The notes: generated by a model not told the origin, from the letters alone. Positions 36,859-45,345 are shown, counted from the first letter of the stretch. The stretch: DNA of 64,000 nucleotides from Bacteroidota bacterium (GCA_947464275.1 CANHVU010000001.1:248993-312992); one strand, 5' to 3'. Program-made: numbers and translations.

Positions 36859-38688
36859 ATGAAAGGTTATTGGAAATTTATAAAATTTACTTTTAAATAT
36901 AAATACTATGCTTTGATGAATATTCTATGTAATATTTTATCAAGTATTTTTGGCCTATTTTCTATTGCCACCATCATGCCCATACTAGAGGTATTGTTCA
37001 GTACCCAACAAGGTCCAAAAACTATAAGAACCGTTAAGGTAGGATTCAGCTTTAATAAATATTTTGATTTGCTGAAGGATAATATTTGGGAATACAAAAA
37101 CTTATATGGTTCAGAAAGGGTTTTGCTTTTTATATGCGTGTTTGTGGTATTAATGATAACTTTAAAGAACTTGTTTCGATATTTGGCATTATTTTTTATG
37201 GTGCCTATGCGAAACTACATTGTGAGTGATTACAGAGTTGCGGCATATAACAGAATCTTGGTTTTGCCTTTATCTTATTTCAGCAATGAAAAAAAAGGTG
37301 ACTTATTAAGTAGAATGACAAGCGATATGCATCAAATAGAAGCTGCTGTTATGAGTTCATTGGAAGCCTTTACTAAGGAGCCTATAGCCATTATTATTTC
37401 GTTAGTATCTCTTATTTGGATTAGTCCACTCTTAACCTTTATTGTATTTTGTACCTTGCCAATTAGTGCGCTTTTTACTGCTTTAATTGGGAAACTTTTA
37501 AAACGACAAACTGGAAGAAGTCAGGCTAAATTTGGTGAAGTTGTTTCATTGGTTGAAGAAACTTTAATGGGAGTTAGGGTTATCAAGGCATTTAACGCAC
37601 AAGATTTTTTGTTTAAACGATTCAATTTACAAAATAAGCTATACACCAATTTGAATATTAAAGCAAATAGAACTAGCGATGGTTCATCACCCATTAGTGA
37701 AACCATCAGTGTTTCGGTATTTGCCATCATATTATGGATTGGGGGAGGAATGGTTTTAGATAATGATGGTAGCTTAACAGCTTCTGTTTTTATTGGTTAT
37801 TTGGCAGTATTCTCACAATTACTTTCACCGGCAAAAGCGTTTAGTACTGCCTATAATTCTATGAACAAAGGTTTAGCATCTATTGAACGAGTAGAGGAAA
37901 TAATTAATAGTCATGAAGTAATTATAGAAAAGCCAAAAGCCATCTCTGTTTCAAATTTTAAAGAAGCCATTGAATTTAAGAACGTAAGTTTTAGATATGA
38001 GGATGAACTGGTAATTAAGAACCTGAATTTAAAAATTAATAAAGGACAAACAGTTGCATTAGTTGGTCCTTCAGGTAGCGGAAAATCAACCCTTACAGAC
38101 TTAATACCGAGGTTTTACGACCCTGTGGAAGGTTCTATTACTATTGATGGAATTGATTTAAGAGAGTATAAAATTCTTGAATTAAGGGCCTTAATGGGTA
38201 TTGTAACCCAAGAAAGTATTTTGTTTAACGATAGTATTGCAAACAATATTGGTTTTGCAAAACAAAACATAACTAAAGAACAAATTGAAAATGCTGCTAA
38301 AATTGCAAATGCACATCAATTTATAACTGAAACTGAAAATAGTTATGAAACCAATATTGGTGACAGAGGAAATAAATTAAGCGGTGGTCAGAAGCAAAGA
38401 CTAAGTATAGCTAGAGCGGTTAATACAAACCCTGATATTTTAATTTTAGACGAAGCTACCTCGGCTTTGGATACTGCTAGTGAGCGTTTGGTGCAAGATG
38501 CATTAAGCAATATCATGTTAAATAGAACCACCATTATTGTAGCACATAGATTAAGTACTATTAAAAATGCCGATTTAATAGTAGTGCTTGAAAAAGGAAA
38601 AATAGTACAGCAAGGAAATCATGCTGAATTAATTTTACAAGAAGGAATGTATAAACAATTAATAGAAATGCAGCAAATTCCTGAGTAA
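36859..38688 (+). CDS. ABC exporter, fused permease and ATPase (MsbA-like)
   Basis: A 609-residue half-transporter. Six membrane segments lie in residues 1-320. The ATPase domain has Walker A GPSGSGKST near 401, Q-loop VTQES near 447, signature LSGGQ near 508, Walker B LILDEATSALD near 530 and the H-loop AHRLS near 560. Family members export lipid A or other lipids and peptides as homodimers in the inner membrane. The glycosyltransferase gene 2 nt downstream suggests a lipid-linked glycan substrate, by inference only. Confidence 0.93.
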   Translation: MKGYWKFIKFTFKYKYYALMNILCNILSSIFGLFSIATIMPILEVLFSTQQGPKTIRTVKVGFSFNKYFDLLKDNIWEYKNLYGSERVLLFICVFVVLMITLKNLFRYLALFFMVPMRNYIVSDYRVAAYNRILVLPLSYFSNEKKGDLLSRMTSDMHQIEAAVMSSLEAFTKEPIAIIISLVSLIWISPLLTFIVFCTLPISALFTALIGKLLKRQTGRSQAKFGEVVSLVEETLMGVRVIKAFNAQDFLFKRFNLQNKLYTNLNIKANRTSDGSSPISETISVSVFAIILWIGGGMVLDNDGSLTASVFIGYLAVFSQLLSPAKAFSTAYNSMNKGLASIERVEEIINSHEVIIEKPKAISVSNFKEAIEFKNVSFRYEDELVIKNLNLKINKGQTVALVGPSGSGKSTLTDLIPRFYDPVEGSITIDGIDLREYKILELRALMGIVTQESILFNDSIANNIGFAKQNITKEQIENAAKIANAHQFITETENSYETNIGDRGNKLSGGQKQRLSIARAVNTNPDILILDEATSALDTASERLVQDALSNIMLNRTTIIVAHRLSTIKNADLIVVLEKGKIVQQGNHAELILQEGMYKQLIEMQQIPE

Positions 38689-38690
38689 AA

Positions 38691-39560
38691 ATGAAAGTAG
38701 CCGGTTTTACCTTTATAAAAAATGCCATTAAGTTTGATTATCCTATTGTAGAGGCCATCAATTCCATTATTCCTTTATGCGAAGAAGTATATGTAGCTCT
38801 AGGAAAATCAGACGATGAAACGGAGGAATTGATAAAAAGTATAGATCCTCATAAAATAAAAATTATTAAAACCCTCTGGGACGAAACTTTAAAAGAAGGT
38901 GGTAAAGTATTGGCTGTTGAAACCAATAAAGCATTTCAAGCCATCCCTGCATACTATGATTGGTGTTTTTATATTCAAGGCGATGAAGTAATTCATGAAA
39001 AATATTTACCCGTTATAAAAAGTGCCATGTTATCGTTTAAAAATAACCCTAAAATAGATGGATTGCTTTTTAAATACCTTCACTTTTATGGCTCGTATAA
39101 TTATGTTGGAAATTCGAGTACATGGTATAACAATGAAATTAGAATTATAAAAAACAATAAACAAATATACTCCTATAAAGACGCCCAAGGATTTAGGAAA
39201 AATAACAATCAAAAATTAACTGTAAAAGCCATTGATGCTTATGTTTATCATTATGGTTGGGTAAAAGACCCTAGAGCTATGCAACTTAAACAAGAGCAGT
39301 TTCATAAACTTTGGCACGACCAAGAATGGATTGATAAAAATGTAATAAAAGCTGAAGCTTTTGACTACAGTAAAATTGATTCATTATCTAAATTTATGGG
39401 TACTCATCCTAAAGTAATGCTTACGCGTATAGCTCAAAAAAATTGGGAATTTGAGTTTGATTTAAGCTATAATAAAGTAAAGTTGAAAGATAAATTAAAA
39501 CGCATTGCTTACTTATTATTTGGTTGGGAAATTGGCTATAAAAACTACAAACTGCATTAA
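38691..39560 (+). CDS. Glycosyltransferase family 2-like protein
   Basis: A 289-residue protein. The N-terminus VAGFTFIKNAIKFDYPIVEAINS and the acidic motif FYIQGDEVIHEKY near residue 99 fit the GT-A fold of family 2-like transferases, in which the QGDE site coordinates the metal. HYGWVKDPRAMQLKQ near 189 is typical of this group in Bacteroidota. It follows the ABC exporter by 2 nt, so the two are co-transcribed and likely act on the same envelope glycan. Donor and acceptor are unknown. Confidence 0.8.
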   Translation: MKVAGFTFIKNAIKFDYPIVEAINSIIPLCEEVYVALGKSDDETEELIKSIDPHKIKIIKTLWDETLKEGGKVLAVETNKAFQAIPAYYDWCFYIQGDEVIHEKYLPVIKSAMLSFKNNPKIDGLLFKYLHFYGSYNYVGNSSTWYNNEIRIIKNNKQIYSYKDAQGFRKNNNQKLTVKAIDAYVYHYGWVKDPRAMQLKQEQFHKLWHDQEWIDKNVIKAEAFDYSKIDSLSKFMGTHPKVMLTRIAQKNWEFEFDLSYNKVKLKDKLKRIAYLLFGWEIGYKNYKLH

Positions 39561-39674
39561 TCTTCTTTCATGTTTATTAATCTTTTTATTCACTATAAAC
39601 TATACTAACTGTAAATTAGTGCAAAAGAAATCCAATATATTAATAATGTAAATTGTATTAATATTTTTCATTAA

Positions 39675-41177
39675 TTGAAAAGTATTGTGAATACACATCA
39701 TCAAACATTAAAACAGTTTTCGGTAATAATACGGAATTGTATTATGGTGATCATGTTATTTCATTTCAACTGTTTAACTGCACAAAATTATTTTGGTGTA
39801 GTATTAGATAATTACTCAGGTGTAAATAGTTTACAAGCCAATCCAGCGGGTATTTGTTATCAGCCATTCAAATTTGATATTAATATTTTGGGTGTAGATG
39901 CCTATATTAACAATAATAACTTTTATACAGATGCAACCAATACCGTAAAACTCCTTTTCAGTAGTAGCTTAAATAAACTGGTATTAAAAAACAACAAGTA
40001 CAATCCTGACGCAGCAAATGTTGGAGATTTTACTTTAAATGCTGATATTAAACCCAATGGTTATGCATTTGGTGGACTAACCATAAATGGACCTTCTGTT
40101 TTATATGCCATTACTAAAAAAAAATCCGTAGCATTTAGTATTAATTATAGAAATGCATTTAACATTACTCAGCTGTTACCTTTAACTGCTAAAATATTAT
40201 TTGAAGGACCAAGTTATAATAGTTTACGCAATCAGAAATACGATTTTTTAAATGCTAAGTTTTCATTTGCTAATTGGATTGAAACAGGCATAAGTTATGC
40301 TCAAGTAGTGGGTAGAGATAAAAAATATGTTCAAAAATTAGGTGGTAGTTTTAAAGTGTTGTGGGGTTTAAATGGTGGGTATATTTTTGACAATGGATTT
40401 AACGGTGATAATACCAACGGACGAGATTTAATATTAAAAAATGCAAGCTTTAATTATGCTTATGCAGGACCTAATAACGATAAAAAATCAGTATCGAGCG
40501 ATATAAATGCGTTAAGAGGAATGGGAGCTAGCATTGATTTAGGCTATATTATTCAAAGAAAAAACAATCAAAACCTAATTGCTTGTCCGGATATGTATAA
40601 AATTAATGAAGAAACCACTAATTATAGATGGAAAGCGGGCGTTTCATTATTAGATTTTGGGGCTATTAATTTTAACCAAAGTGCATTTAGTACTGCCGTT
40701 TCCAATGCTAATCTTAATTGGTATAAGTATGATACCATATTTAAGCAAGACCTTTTTAAGATTGATAGTGTTTTTAAAAGTTATTTAGGGAGCAATCAAG
40801 TAAAAAGTTCCAATAATTTTTGGATGGTATTACCTGCTGCATTTAGCATTCAGTTCGATTATAAACTAAACGATGTATTTTTTTTAAATACCACCTTTAT
40901 TCAAAGATTAACACCAGCCAAACTTGGCTCTTTGTCTAGAATGAATACCATTGTTTTTTCACCTCGTTTCGAAACACCAAATCTTTCCTTTAACCTGCCT
41001 ATAAGTTTAATTGAATACAAAGATGTAAACTTTGGTGCAGCCATTAGGTATAAATACTTAACTATAGGCAGTGATAGAATAGGGGAAACATTGGGTTTTC
41101 AAACTGTTTATGGAGCAAATGTTTACTTGCTTCTTAAGTTTAATATTTTAAGTAAATCGGGCAAAAGTTCTTTTTAA
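39675..41177 (+). CDS. DUF5723 family outer-membrane protein
   Basis: About 500 residues. The start is uncertain: TTG at 39675, GTG at 39687, or an ATG at 39744 that leaves only a short signal. The hydrophobic segment IMVIMLFHFNCLTAQ ends the signal peptide. NYSGVNSLQANPAGI near residue 47 and the long succession of amphipathic strands match the DUF5723 family of predicted outer-membrane barrels of Bacteroidota. Function unknown. It is followed by the repeat-rich accessory region. Confidence 0.75.
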   Translation: MKSIVNTHHQTLKQFSVIIRNCIMVIMLFHFNCLTAQNYFGVVLDNYSGVNSLQANPAGICYQPFKFDINILGVDAYINNNNFYTDATNTVKLLFSSSLNKLVLKNNKYNPDAANVGDFTLNADIKPNGYAFGGLTINGPSVLYAITKKKSVAFSINYRNAFNITQLLPLTAKILFEGPSYNSLRNQKYDFLNAKFSFANWIETGISYAQVVGRDKKYVQKLGGSFKVLWGLNGGYIFDNGFNGDNTNGRDLILKNASFNYAYAGPNNDKKSVSSDINALRGMGASIDLGYIIQRKNNQNLIACPDMYKINEETTNYRWKAGVSLLDFGAINFNQSAFSTAVSNANLNWYKYDTIFKQDLFKIDSVFKSYLGSNQVKSSNNFWMVLPAAFSIQFDYKLNDVFFLNTTFIQRLTPAKLGSLSRMNTIVFSPRFETPNLSFNLPISLIEYKDVNFGAAIRYKYLTIGSDRIGETLGFQTVYGANVYLLLKFNILSKSGKSSF

Positions 41178-41203
41178 AATGATATAAATATTTTGTCTTT
41201 TTT

Positions 41204-41283
41204 CCATCCGTTGTTGTCGTCCTCACCCAAATCAATATATTTGAATAAAGCTAATAATTGCAGGCGAGGAAGGCTGCAATGGC
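41204..41283 (+). repeat. Array repeat copy A
   Basis: Full-length copy of the 80-bp element. The 5' part is CCGTTGTTGTCGTCCTC, the centre AATCAATATATTTGAATAAA, the 3' part GCGAGGAAGGCTGCAATGGC. TTG is followed after 19 bp by TATATTTG (41236-41243). It precedes the small membrane-protein gene at 41303. Confidence 0.8.
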
Positions 41284-41302
41284 GAGTTATGCGTAACTTT
41301 AA

Positions 41303-41854
41303 ATGATGACACGACCAAACATATACATTTTACTCGGGACAGTTTTTATAATTCTGACTTGGCTTTTTGTTGGACTATATCGAGATGACGAATTTTACGA
41401 GCCACACTTGTTTACAAAGTACCGACCGACAATTAAAGTAAATTTTTATTCTCCAATTGGTATGTCAGACCAAACTGTTATAGACCTTCCGATAGACAAG
41501 CAAGTAGAAGAAATATCTTTTCAAGAGTTTGTAATTAAGCGACATATCCAAAACAACAGTAATGCCCAACTTTGGTATTTACCAATAATACTTATTCAGC
41601 TGACATTGACATTTTTTAGTATTGGCATTTTAAAAAGTAAACTTGAATTGGTATATAAGAAATGGTATTTGCCGACACATTTTGTTATCTGTTTAATAAT
41701 TACCTCAATTGGGCTTGGTTTCATCTTGTCATTTGATAATTTATTTTCAACAGTAATCAGTGGGTTATTAATACTGATAATTAATTATTGGGCTCTTATT
41801 TTGCTATCTAAACAAAGGTTTGCAAAGAACGGAAATGAGAAAAACTACATATAA
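41303..41854 (+). CDS. Small membrane protein, array gene 1
   Basis: A 183-residue protein with an N-terminal membrane segment (about 7-25), a soluble loop of about 65 residues, and three further hydrophobic segments (about 93-110, 126-146, 150-170). The order, a short exposed loop between the first and second helix, is seen in several uncharacterised small proteins. I recognise no family. It lies between repeat copies A and B, is AT-rich like the rest, and has no other partner gene. Confidence 0.6.
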   Translation: MMTRPNIYILLGTVFIILTWLFVGLYRDDEFYEPHLFTKYRPTIKVNFYSPIGMSDQTVIDLPIDKQVEEISFQEFVIKRHIQNNSNAQLWYLPIILIQLTLTFFSIGILKSKLELVYKKWYLPTHFVICLIITSIGLGFILSFDNLFSTVISGLLILIINYWALILLSKQRFAKNGNEKNYI

Positions 41855-41900
41855 CTGCACCAACCCAAAAGGCGGGGTTTCGTGTTCCAAAGACAGTTTT

Positions 41901-41979
41901 AGCCAATGTTGTCGTCCTCACCAAAACCAATATGTTTTGAATAAAGCTAATAATTGCAAGCGAGGATGCCTGCAATGGT
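41901..41979 (+). repeat. Array repeat copy B
   Basis: Full-length copy with AGCCAATGTTGTCGTCCTC at the 5' end and GAGGATGCCTGCAATGGT at the 3' end. The -7-like box is changed to TATGTTTTG. It is followed at once by a palindrome block. Confidence 0.8.
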
Positions 41980-41984
41980 AGAAA

Positions 41985-42142
41985 ATGAAAGTAGTATTAA
42001 TTGGTGCGGGAAATTGTAGAGACGTAACATGTTACGTCTCCAGCTAAAAAGACGTTGCGTGCAACGTCTCTACATGGTTGTTAGAGAATTCGATGGTTTT
42101 CTTGGGTCAAGGTAGAGACGTTTAATTAAACGTCTTTACAGC
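41985..42142. repeat. Palindrome block 1 (three REP-like hairpins)
   Basis: Contains three near-perfect palindromes at 42019-42040, 42050-42069 (AGACGTTGCGTGCAACGTCT) and 42116-42135 (AGACGTTTAATTAAACGTCT). All share the arm AGACGT. The block starts with ATGAAAGTAGTATTAATTGG, which reads as MKVVLIGAGN, the start of a Rossmann-fold protein that is not continued. A second copy lies at 46010-46166. Confidence 0.8.
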
Positions 42143-42217
42143 CGATGTTGTCGTCCTCTTCAAAATCAATATATTTGAATAAAGCTAATAATTGCAAGCG
42201 AGGACGCATGTAATGGC
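42139..42217 (+). repeat. Array repeat copy C
   Basis: Full-length copy. CAGCCGATGTTG, 19 bp, then TATATTTG; 3' part GCGAGGACGCATGTAATGGC. CGTCCTC in the 5' half can pair with GAGGACG in the 3' half (7 bp). Confidence 0.8.
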
Positions 42218-42224
42218 AGGAAGG

Positions 42225-42313
42225 CGAAAACATCATAGCTTTTAAATATATTTGTTTTATGAATGTTTTGGTAAAAAGCGGTTTCAAATACAAACTAGGG
42301 GGATAATCAAGTA
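42225..42313 (+). repeat. Leader repeat 1
   Basis: About 80 bp upstream of array gene 2, with TTTGTTTTATGAATG and GGTAAAAAGCGGTTT. The same leader follows repeat copy D at 43049-43130. It contains TATATTTG (42247-42254), matching the -7 consensus, but no TTG at the right distance. Confidence 0.6.
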
Positions 42314-42329
42314 CCAATTGCAAATACAT

Positions 42330-42974
42330 ATGAAAACTTTTTTTCTTAGCAATAAAATTTTTATATTTTTTATATTCTTTTGTTCAAATTTAATTGGACA
42401 AAACATTCAAGATAGTGCTAAAATTTATTGTAATAGCTTATTTGAAAAGAAAGGACTAAATGATATCGAATCTTTAGATTCTCATCAGATATTGGAAAGT
42501 ATTTCCAAGGATATTGCTTTTTTTAGTGTGTATAATAGGCTAATATCACATGGTCCATTAATTGGTTATTGCGCTGTTTATAAGTCAACTGGTAAAATAT
42601 TCATAGTTAATACTATTACTGATTTTAATAGGTTGATGGATTTTGTTGATTTTAAAAGAATAACTCCATTAGAAAAATTGATGCTTTACATTAGGCTATC
42701 TAAAGAATTTCAATTTGATGAAATATTATTGGATAAAGATGATAGCATTTGTTTTAATAAACAAATTATTGATGACTTAAACTTACGCTTTCTCACTTTA
42801 CCAAATTGTTTGACTAAAGAAAGTAATTTTAAAAACCATATTTTAAAAATAAACATAAGAACACATCTTCAAGTAGTAAATTTAAGAATAAAATCAAGTG
42901 AGAAGTACATTTACATGAAAAAGAAAAAACCTATTGAAGCTAATGGCTGCTTTAAAAATTTAATATGGAAATAA
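42330..42974 (+). CDS. Exported hypothetical protein, array gene 2
   Basis: The start is placed at the ATG at 42330 (MKTFFLSNKIFIFFIFF), which begins a signal peptide ending NLIGQ; the ORF opens at 42252 inside the leader repeat. The 214-residue product would be periplasmic or outer-membrane located. The mature part is mixed helix and strand with LDSHQILESISKDIAFFS near residue 42. I recognise no family. It lies between repeat copies C and D. Confidence 0.55.
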   Translation: MKTFFLSNKIFIFFIFFCSNLIGQNIQDSAKIYCNSLFEKKGLNDIESLDSHQILESISKDIAFFSVYNRLISHGPLIGYCAVYKSTGKIFIVNTITDFNRLMDFVDFKRITPLEKLMLYIRLSKEFQFDEILLDKDDSICFNKQIIDDLNLRFLTLPNCLTKESNFKNHILKINIRTHLQVVNLRIKSSEKYIYMKKKKPIEANGCFKNLIWK

Positions 42975-42994
42975 GCCGGGAAGTAAGCATTTTA

Positions 42995-43048
42995 CAGCCA
43001 ATGTTGTCTTCCTCGCCAACATTAATATATTTGGGTAATGCCAATAAA
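42995..43048 (+). repeat. Array repeat copy D (5' half only)
   Basis: Contains CAGCCAATGTTGTCTTCCTC, 19 bp from TTG, then TATATTTG (43026-43033), but breaks off before the GAGG hairpin and joins the leader repeat. Confidence 0.7.
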
Positions 43049-43130
43049 AACATCATTGCTTTTAAATACATTTGTTTTATGAATGGTTTGGTAAAAAGCG
43101 GTTTGCAAATACAAAACTAGACGGATAATA
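43049..43130 (+). repeat. Leader repeat 2
   Basis: Second copy of the leader seen at 42225-42313, with TTTGTTTTATGAATGG and GTAAAAAGCGGTTTGCAA. Its -7-like box is TACATTTG (43067-43074). It directly precedes the lipoprotein gene at 43133. Confidence 0.6.
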
Positions 43131-43132
43131 TT

Positions 43133-43714
43133 ATGAAATACTTCACATACTTTATTTTTCTATTGGCTTTATATTCTTGTGATAGAAAATCAAATAATAA
43201 TTTAGACTGTGTTCAAAATAACGATAGTTTAAATATGGATTCCATTGTTAAAGAAGTGGAGTTGTCCTCAACAACTCCTTTTTTAAATAATTCATTATTC
43301 AGTTACAACGCAACAGGTTTAGATAAATTTGAAGACACTATTTACGCTTATGAAATTGACACCTTTCTAAAAAATTACCCAAGTGATGGCTCAACTTTTG
43401 GTGACATGAAAAGCTACTATCAAGCAACTGAAAAACTTGATAAAATGATTGAAGAAGTTTATAAGAAAATTTATAAAAAACTCAAAAACAAACAGGACAA
43501 AAAGTTATTCAAAATATCACATGACAACTGGAAAAGATATTTCGAAAGTGAAGCAACTTTTTTACACGAAATTTATTATACCAAAGAAATAGAATATGGG
43601 TTTGGAAGAGAGCATTCAGTAACACAAGCACAATGGGTATTTCAAATAGCTAGGCAAAGACTAATTTTACTGAAAAACATTGACGAGCAGACTTATACAA
43701 ATAATTACAATTAG
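43133..43714 (+). CDS. LprI/DUF1311-like lipoprotein, array gene 3
   Basis: A 193-residue lipoprotein: signal ending LLALYSC with Cys 16. The C-terminal 110 residues, with a heptad-like DKMIEEVYKKIYKKLKNKQDKKLF, HDNWKRYFESEATFL and a final QWVFQIARQRLILL, match the helical layout of the lysozyme inhibitor LprI-like (DUF1311) family, in which Gln/Trp and Arg positions are conserved. The usual Cys pair is not evident. If the match is right it could protect the cell wall against muramidases. It lies between copies D and E. Confidence 0.6.
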   Translation: MKYFTYFIFLLALYSCDRKSNNNLDCVQNNDSLNMDSIVKEVELSSTTPFLNNSLFSYNATGLDKFEDTIYAYEIDTFLKNYPSDGSTFGDMKSYYQATEKLDKMIEEVYKKIYKKLKNKQDKKLFKISHDNWKRYFESEATFLHEIYYTKEIEYGFGREHSVTQAQWVFQIARQRLILLKNIDEQTYTNNYN

Positions 43715-43723
43715 TATGTTTAC

Positions 43724-43801
43724 CAGCCGATGGTTGCACCTCACCCAAATAAATATATTTGAATAACGCTAATAATTGCAAGCGAGGTTGCTTGCAATGG
43801 C
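43724..43801 (+). repeat. Array repeat copy E
   Basis: Full-length copy. CAGCCGATGGTTG, 17 bp, TATATTTG. The 3' hairpin is a perfect 8-bp inverted repeat, TTGCAAGC-GAGGTT-GCTTGCAA. The 5' pairing partner is changed to ACCTC, matching GAGGT, a compensatory change against the TCCTC/GAGGA of the other copies. ATG of the last ATGGC may be the start of gene 4. Confidence 0.8.
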
Positions 43802-44243
43802 AGAAATTTTACTAATGAAAAACGATCAAATACATTCCAATTTAATAGTTTTTGCTACACTATTTTTTAGTGTTGCTATTGTTATACTTTTCTTTATTAT
43901 TAATTGGAAGGACGATAATTCCATTCCTTACAACATAAAGTTTATTATTAATTTTTGGCTAACAATTGCTTCTTTGGTTAATATTATCACTCTCTTAAAC
44001 TGGAAATTTGTTTACTATGATATTGACCATATTTATTATCGTCCCATGTATTCAAAAAAGATGGTAGTAGTGAAGAAAACAGATATTATTACATTAACTA
44101 ATCTGTTTACATTTAATGATTATTTGAATTACAGAATACAATATAAAAATATTTCAGGAGAAATTCAATCAATAGTTTTCCTAAGTTTGAAATCAAAAAA
44201 AGAAATTCGATACATTATAGACCAAATTAAGTATGAGGATTAA
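43797..44243 (+). CDS. Small membrane protein with PH-like domain, array gene 4
   Basis: About 148 residues from the ATG at 43797, which is the last ATGGC of repeat E; an ATG at 43815 is equally possible. Two membrane helices (about 17-38 and 48-68) are followed by YYDIDHIYYRPMYSKKMVVVKK and alternating strands ending DQIKYED, like the bacterial PH-type domains of small membrane proteins. It is followed 5 nt later by gene 5, so the two form one transcription unit within a single cassette. Confidence 0.55.
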   Translation: MAEILLMKNDQIHSNLIVFATLFFSVAIVILFFIINWKDDNSIPYNIKFIINFWLTIASLVNIITLLNWKFVYYDIDHIYYRPMYSKKMVVVKKTDIITLTNLFTFNDYLNYRIQYKNISGEIQSIVFLSLKSKKEIRYIIDQIKYED

Positions 44244-44248
44244 ATTAT

Positions 44249-44641
44249 ATGGTGAAGTTATCTTTTAAAACAACTGCCTTAATAATATTATTTGCGGGCT
44301 TATTGATGTTTTTATATTTTAAAAATCGTAAAAAAGTAATCAGGGATGACTTTAAATTATATTATTATGATAATTACGGCTATTGCAATGTTTATCTTGG
44401 AGGAATGGCTGTATTGCCATCTGGCTGTGATTCTGCCAAATGGAACGATTTAATCATTGTAACAAAAAGCGATAAATGGAGATGTTCAATAGATAAAGAA
44501 TGCTACTTTATTATTGATATGAATAAATATTTGGCAGACCCAAGGCAAGAGTTAAGTTCAGGAGTTAAAGGCCCCTACAGTTTGGAGGAGTTTTCTCTAA
44601 TTGATCCTTTAAAAGAAGTTTCCTTTGAAGGAGCTTATTAA
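44249..44641 (+). CDS. Small membrane-anchored protein, array gene 5
   Basis: A 130-residue protein: one N-terminal membrane segment (about 8-24) and a soluble domain with two Cys-bearing parts (GYCNVYLGGMAVLPSGCDSAKW, CSIDKECYFII). The exposed domain is predicted outside the cytoplasm. I recognise no family. It lies directly upstream of repeat copy F; a remnant of its first codons is repeated at 45350. Confidence 0.55.
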   Translation: MVKLSFKTTALIILFAGLLMFLYFKNRKKVIRDDFKLYYYDNYGYCNVYLGGMAVLPSGCDSAKWNDLIIVTKSDKWRCSIDKECYFIIDMNKYLADPRQELSSGVKGPYSLEEFSLIDPLKEVSFEGAY

Positions 44642-44649
44642 GTTTGTTC

Positions 44650-44728
44650 CAGCCGATGTTGACGTCCTCTCCAAAATCAATAAATTTGAATAACGCTAAT
44701 AATTGCAAGCGAGGAAGCCTGCAATGGC
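44650..44728 (+). repeat. Array repeat copy F
   Basis: Full-length copy. CAGCCGATGTTG, 19 bp, TAAATTTG (the variable nn position of the consensus differs here), 3' part GCGAGGAAGCCTGCAATGGC. No gene follows for 90 bp; the next repeat copy comes at once. Confidence 0.8.
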
Positions 44729-44765
44729 GATATACTTGTAGTTAGTAAAAAATGAATAACAATTT

Positions 44766-44821
44766 TAGCCGATGTTTGCCTCCTCACCAAAATAAATATA
44801 TTTGAATAAAGCTAATAATTG
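44766..44821 (+). repeat. Array repeat copy G (3' end lost)
   Basis: TAGCCGATGTTTG, 18 bp, TATATTTG, then it breaks off at GCTAATAATTG, where gene 6 begins. The TTG of the repeat may act as its start codon. Confidence 0.75.
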
Positions 44822-45004
44822 AAAACAGTGAAAATTGGAAATTTTTTAAATACGGTTGATAAGAAATACCTATATAGTTTAGGATTAGCATTTATTGTTA
44901 TAAGTGTTATTAATTCTGTTATTGTAAAAGAAATTGATTTTTTAGCACTTATAACGGGGCTATTAATTTTAATATTTACGCATAAATATAAAAGAAATGG
45001 ATGA
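44819..45004 (+). CDS. Two-helix small membrane protein, array gene 6
   Basis: A 61-residue protein with TTG at 44819 inside repeat G, or GTG at 44828, as start. Two hydrophobic stretches (about 18-35 and 40-54) are separated by a short KEIDF turn and end in a basic KYKRNG. It overlaps gene 7 by 8 nt (ATGGATGA), so translation is probably coupled. No family recognised. Confidence 0.5.
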   Translation: MKTVKIGNFLNTVDKKYLYSLGLAFIVISVINSVIVKEIDFLALITGLLILIFTHKYKRNG

Positions 45005-45344
45005 ATTTTTTAGCACAAAGGTTATTAAATTATTCTTGTTAATAGCATTGATTATGGGGGTTCCCATGTTAATTGAATCTCATTTTGTGTTTTCGAATTC
45101 TCCAGAATATAAAGTTTTACAAGATTCAATAGTTTCTTTATATAAAGCCAAAAATCAAGATATTGAATTTGGTTTTTTTGTAGGAGGTGACTTAAATATT
45201 TTAGATGAAAAAGATAGCACCTATAAAAGTAAATTGTATTTTAAAATATACAACGATTTTGAAAAGAAAAGTGTGGTAGGTGTTGTGTTTAATAAAAAAG
45301 AAACCTCCATAAACACTATACAATCCATAATGTATGAGGATTAA
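44997..45344 (+). CDS. Small membrane-anchored protein, array gene 7
   Basis: A 115-residue protein with one N-terminal membrane helix (about 8-24) and an exposed domain of about 85 residues: helix, then FGFFVGGDLNIL and alternating strands, ending SIMYED. The end is like that of gene 4 (KYED), and the next 26 nt (TTAAATTATATG...) repeat the sequence after gene 4. No family recognised. It lies between copies G and H. Confidence 0.5.
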   Translation: MDEFFSTKVIKLFLLIALIMGVPMLIESHFVFSNSPEYKVLQDSIVSLYKAKNQDIEFGFFVGGDLNILDEKDSTYKSKLYFKIYNDFEKKSVVGVVFNKKETSINTIQSIMYED

Positions 45345-45345
45345 A

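Noticed and set aside
43133-43714. Toxin of a toxin-immunity pair
   Set aside because: The product is an LprI-like lipoprotein with no toxin domain; none of the array proteins shows a nuclease, deaminase or pore-forming signature that I can see.
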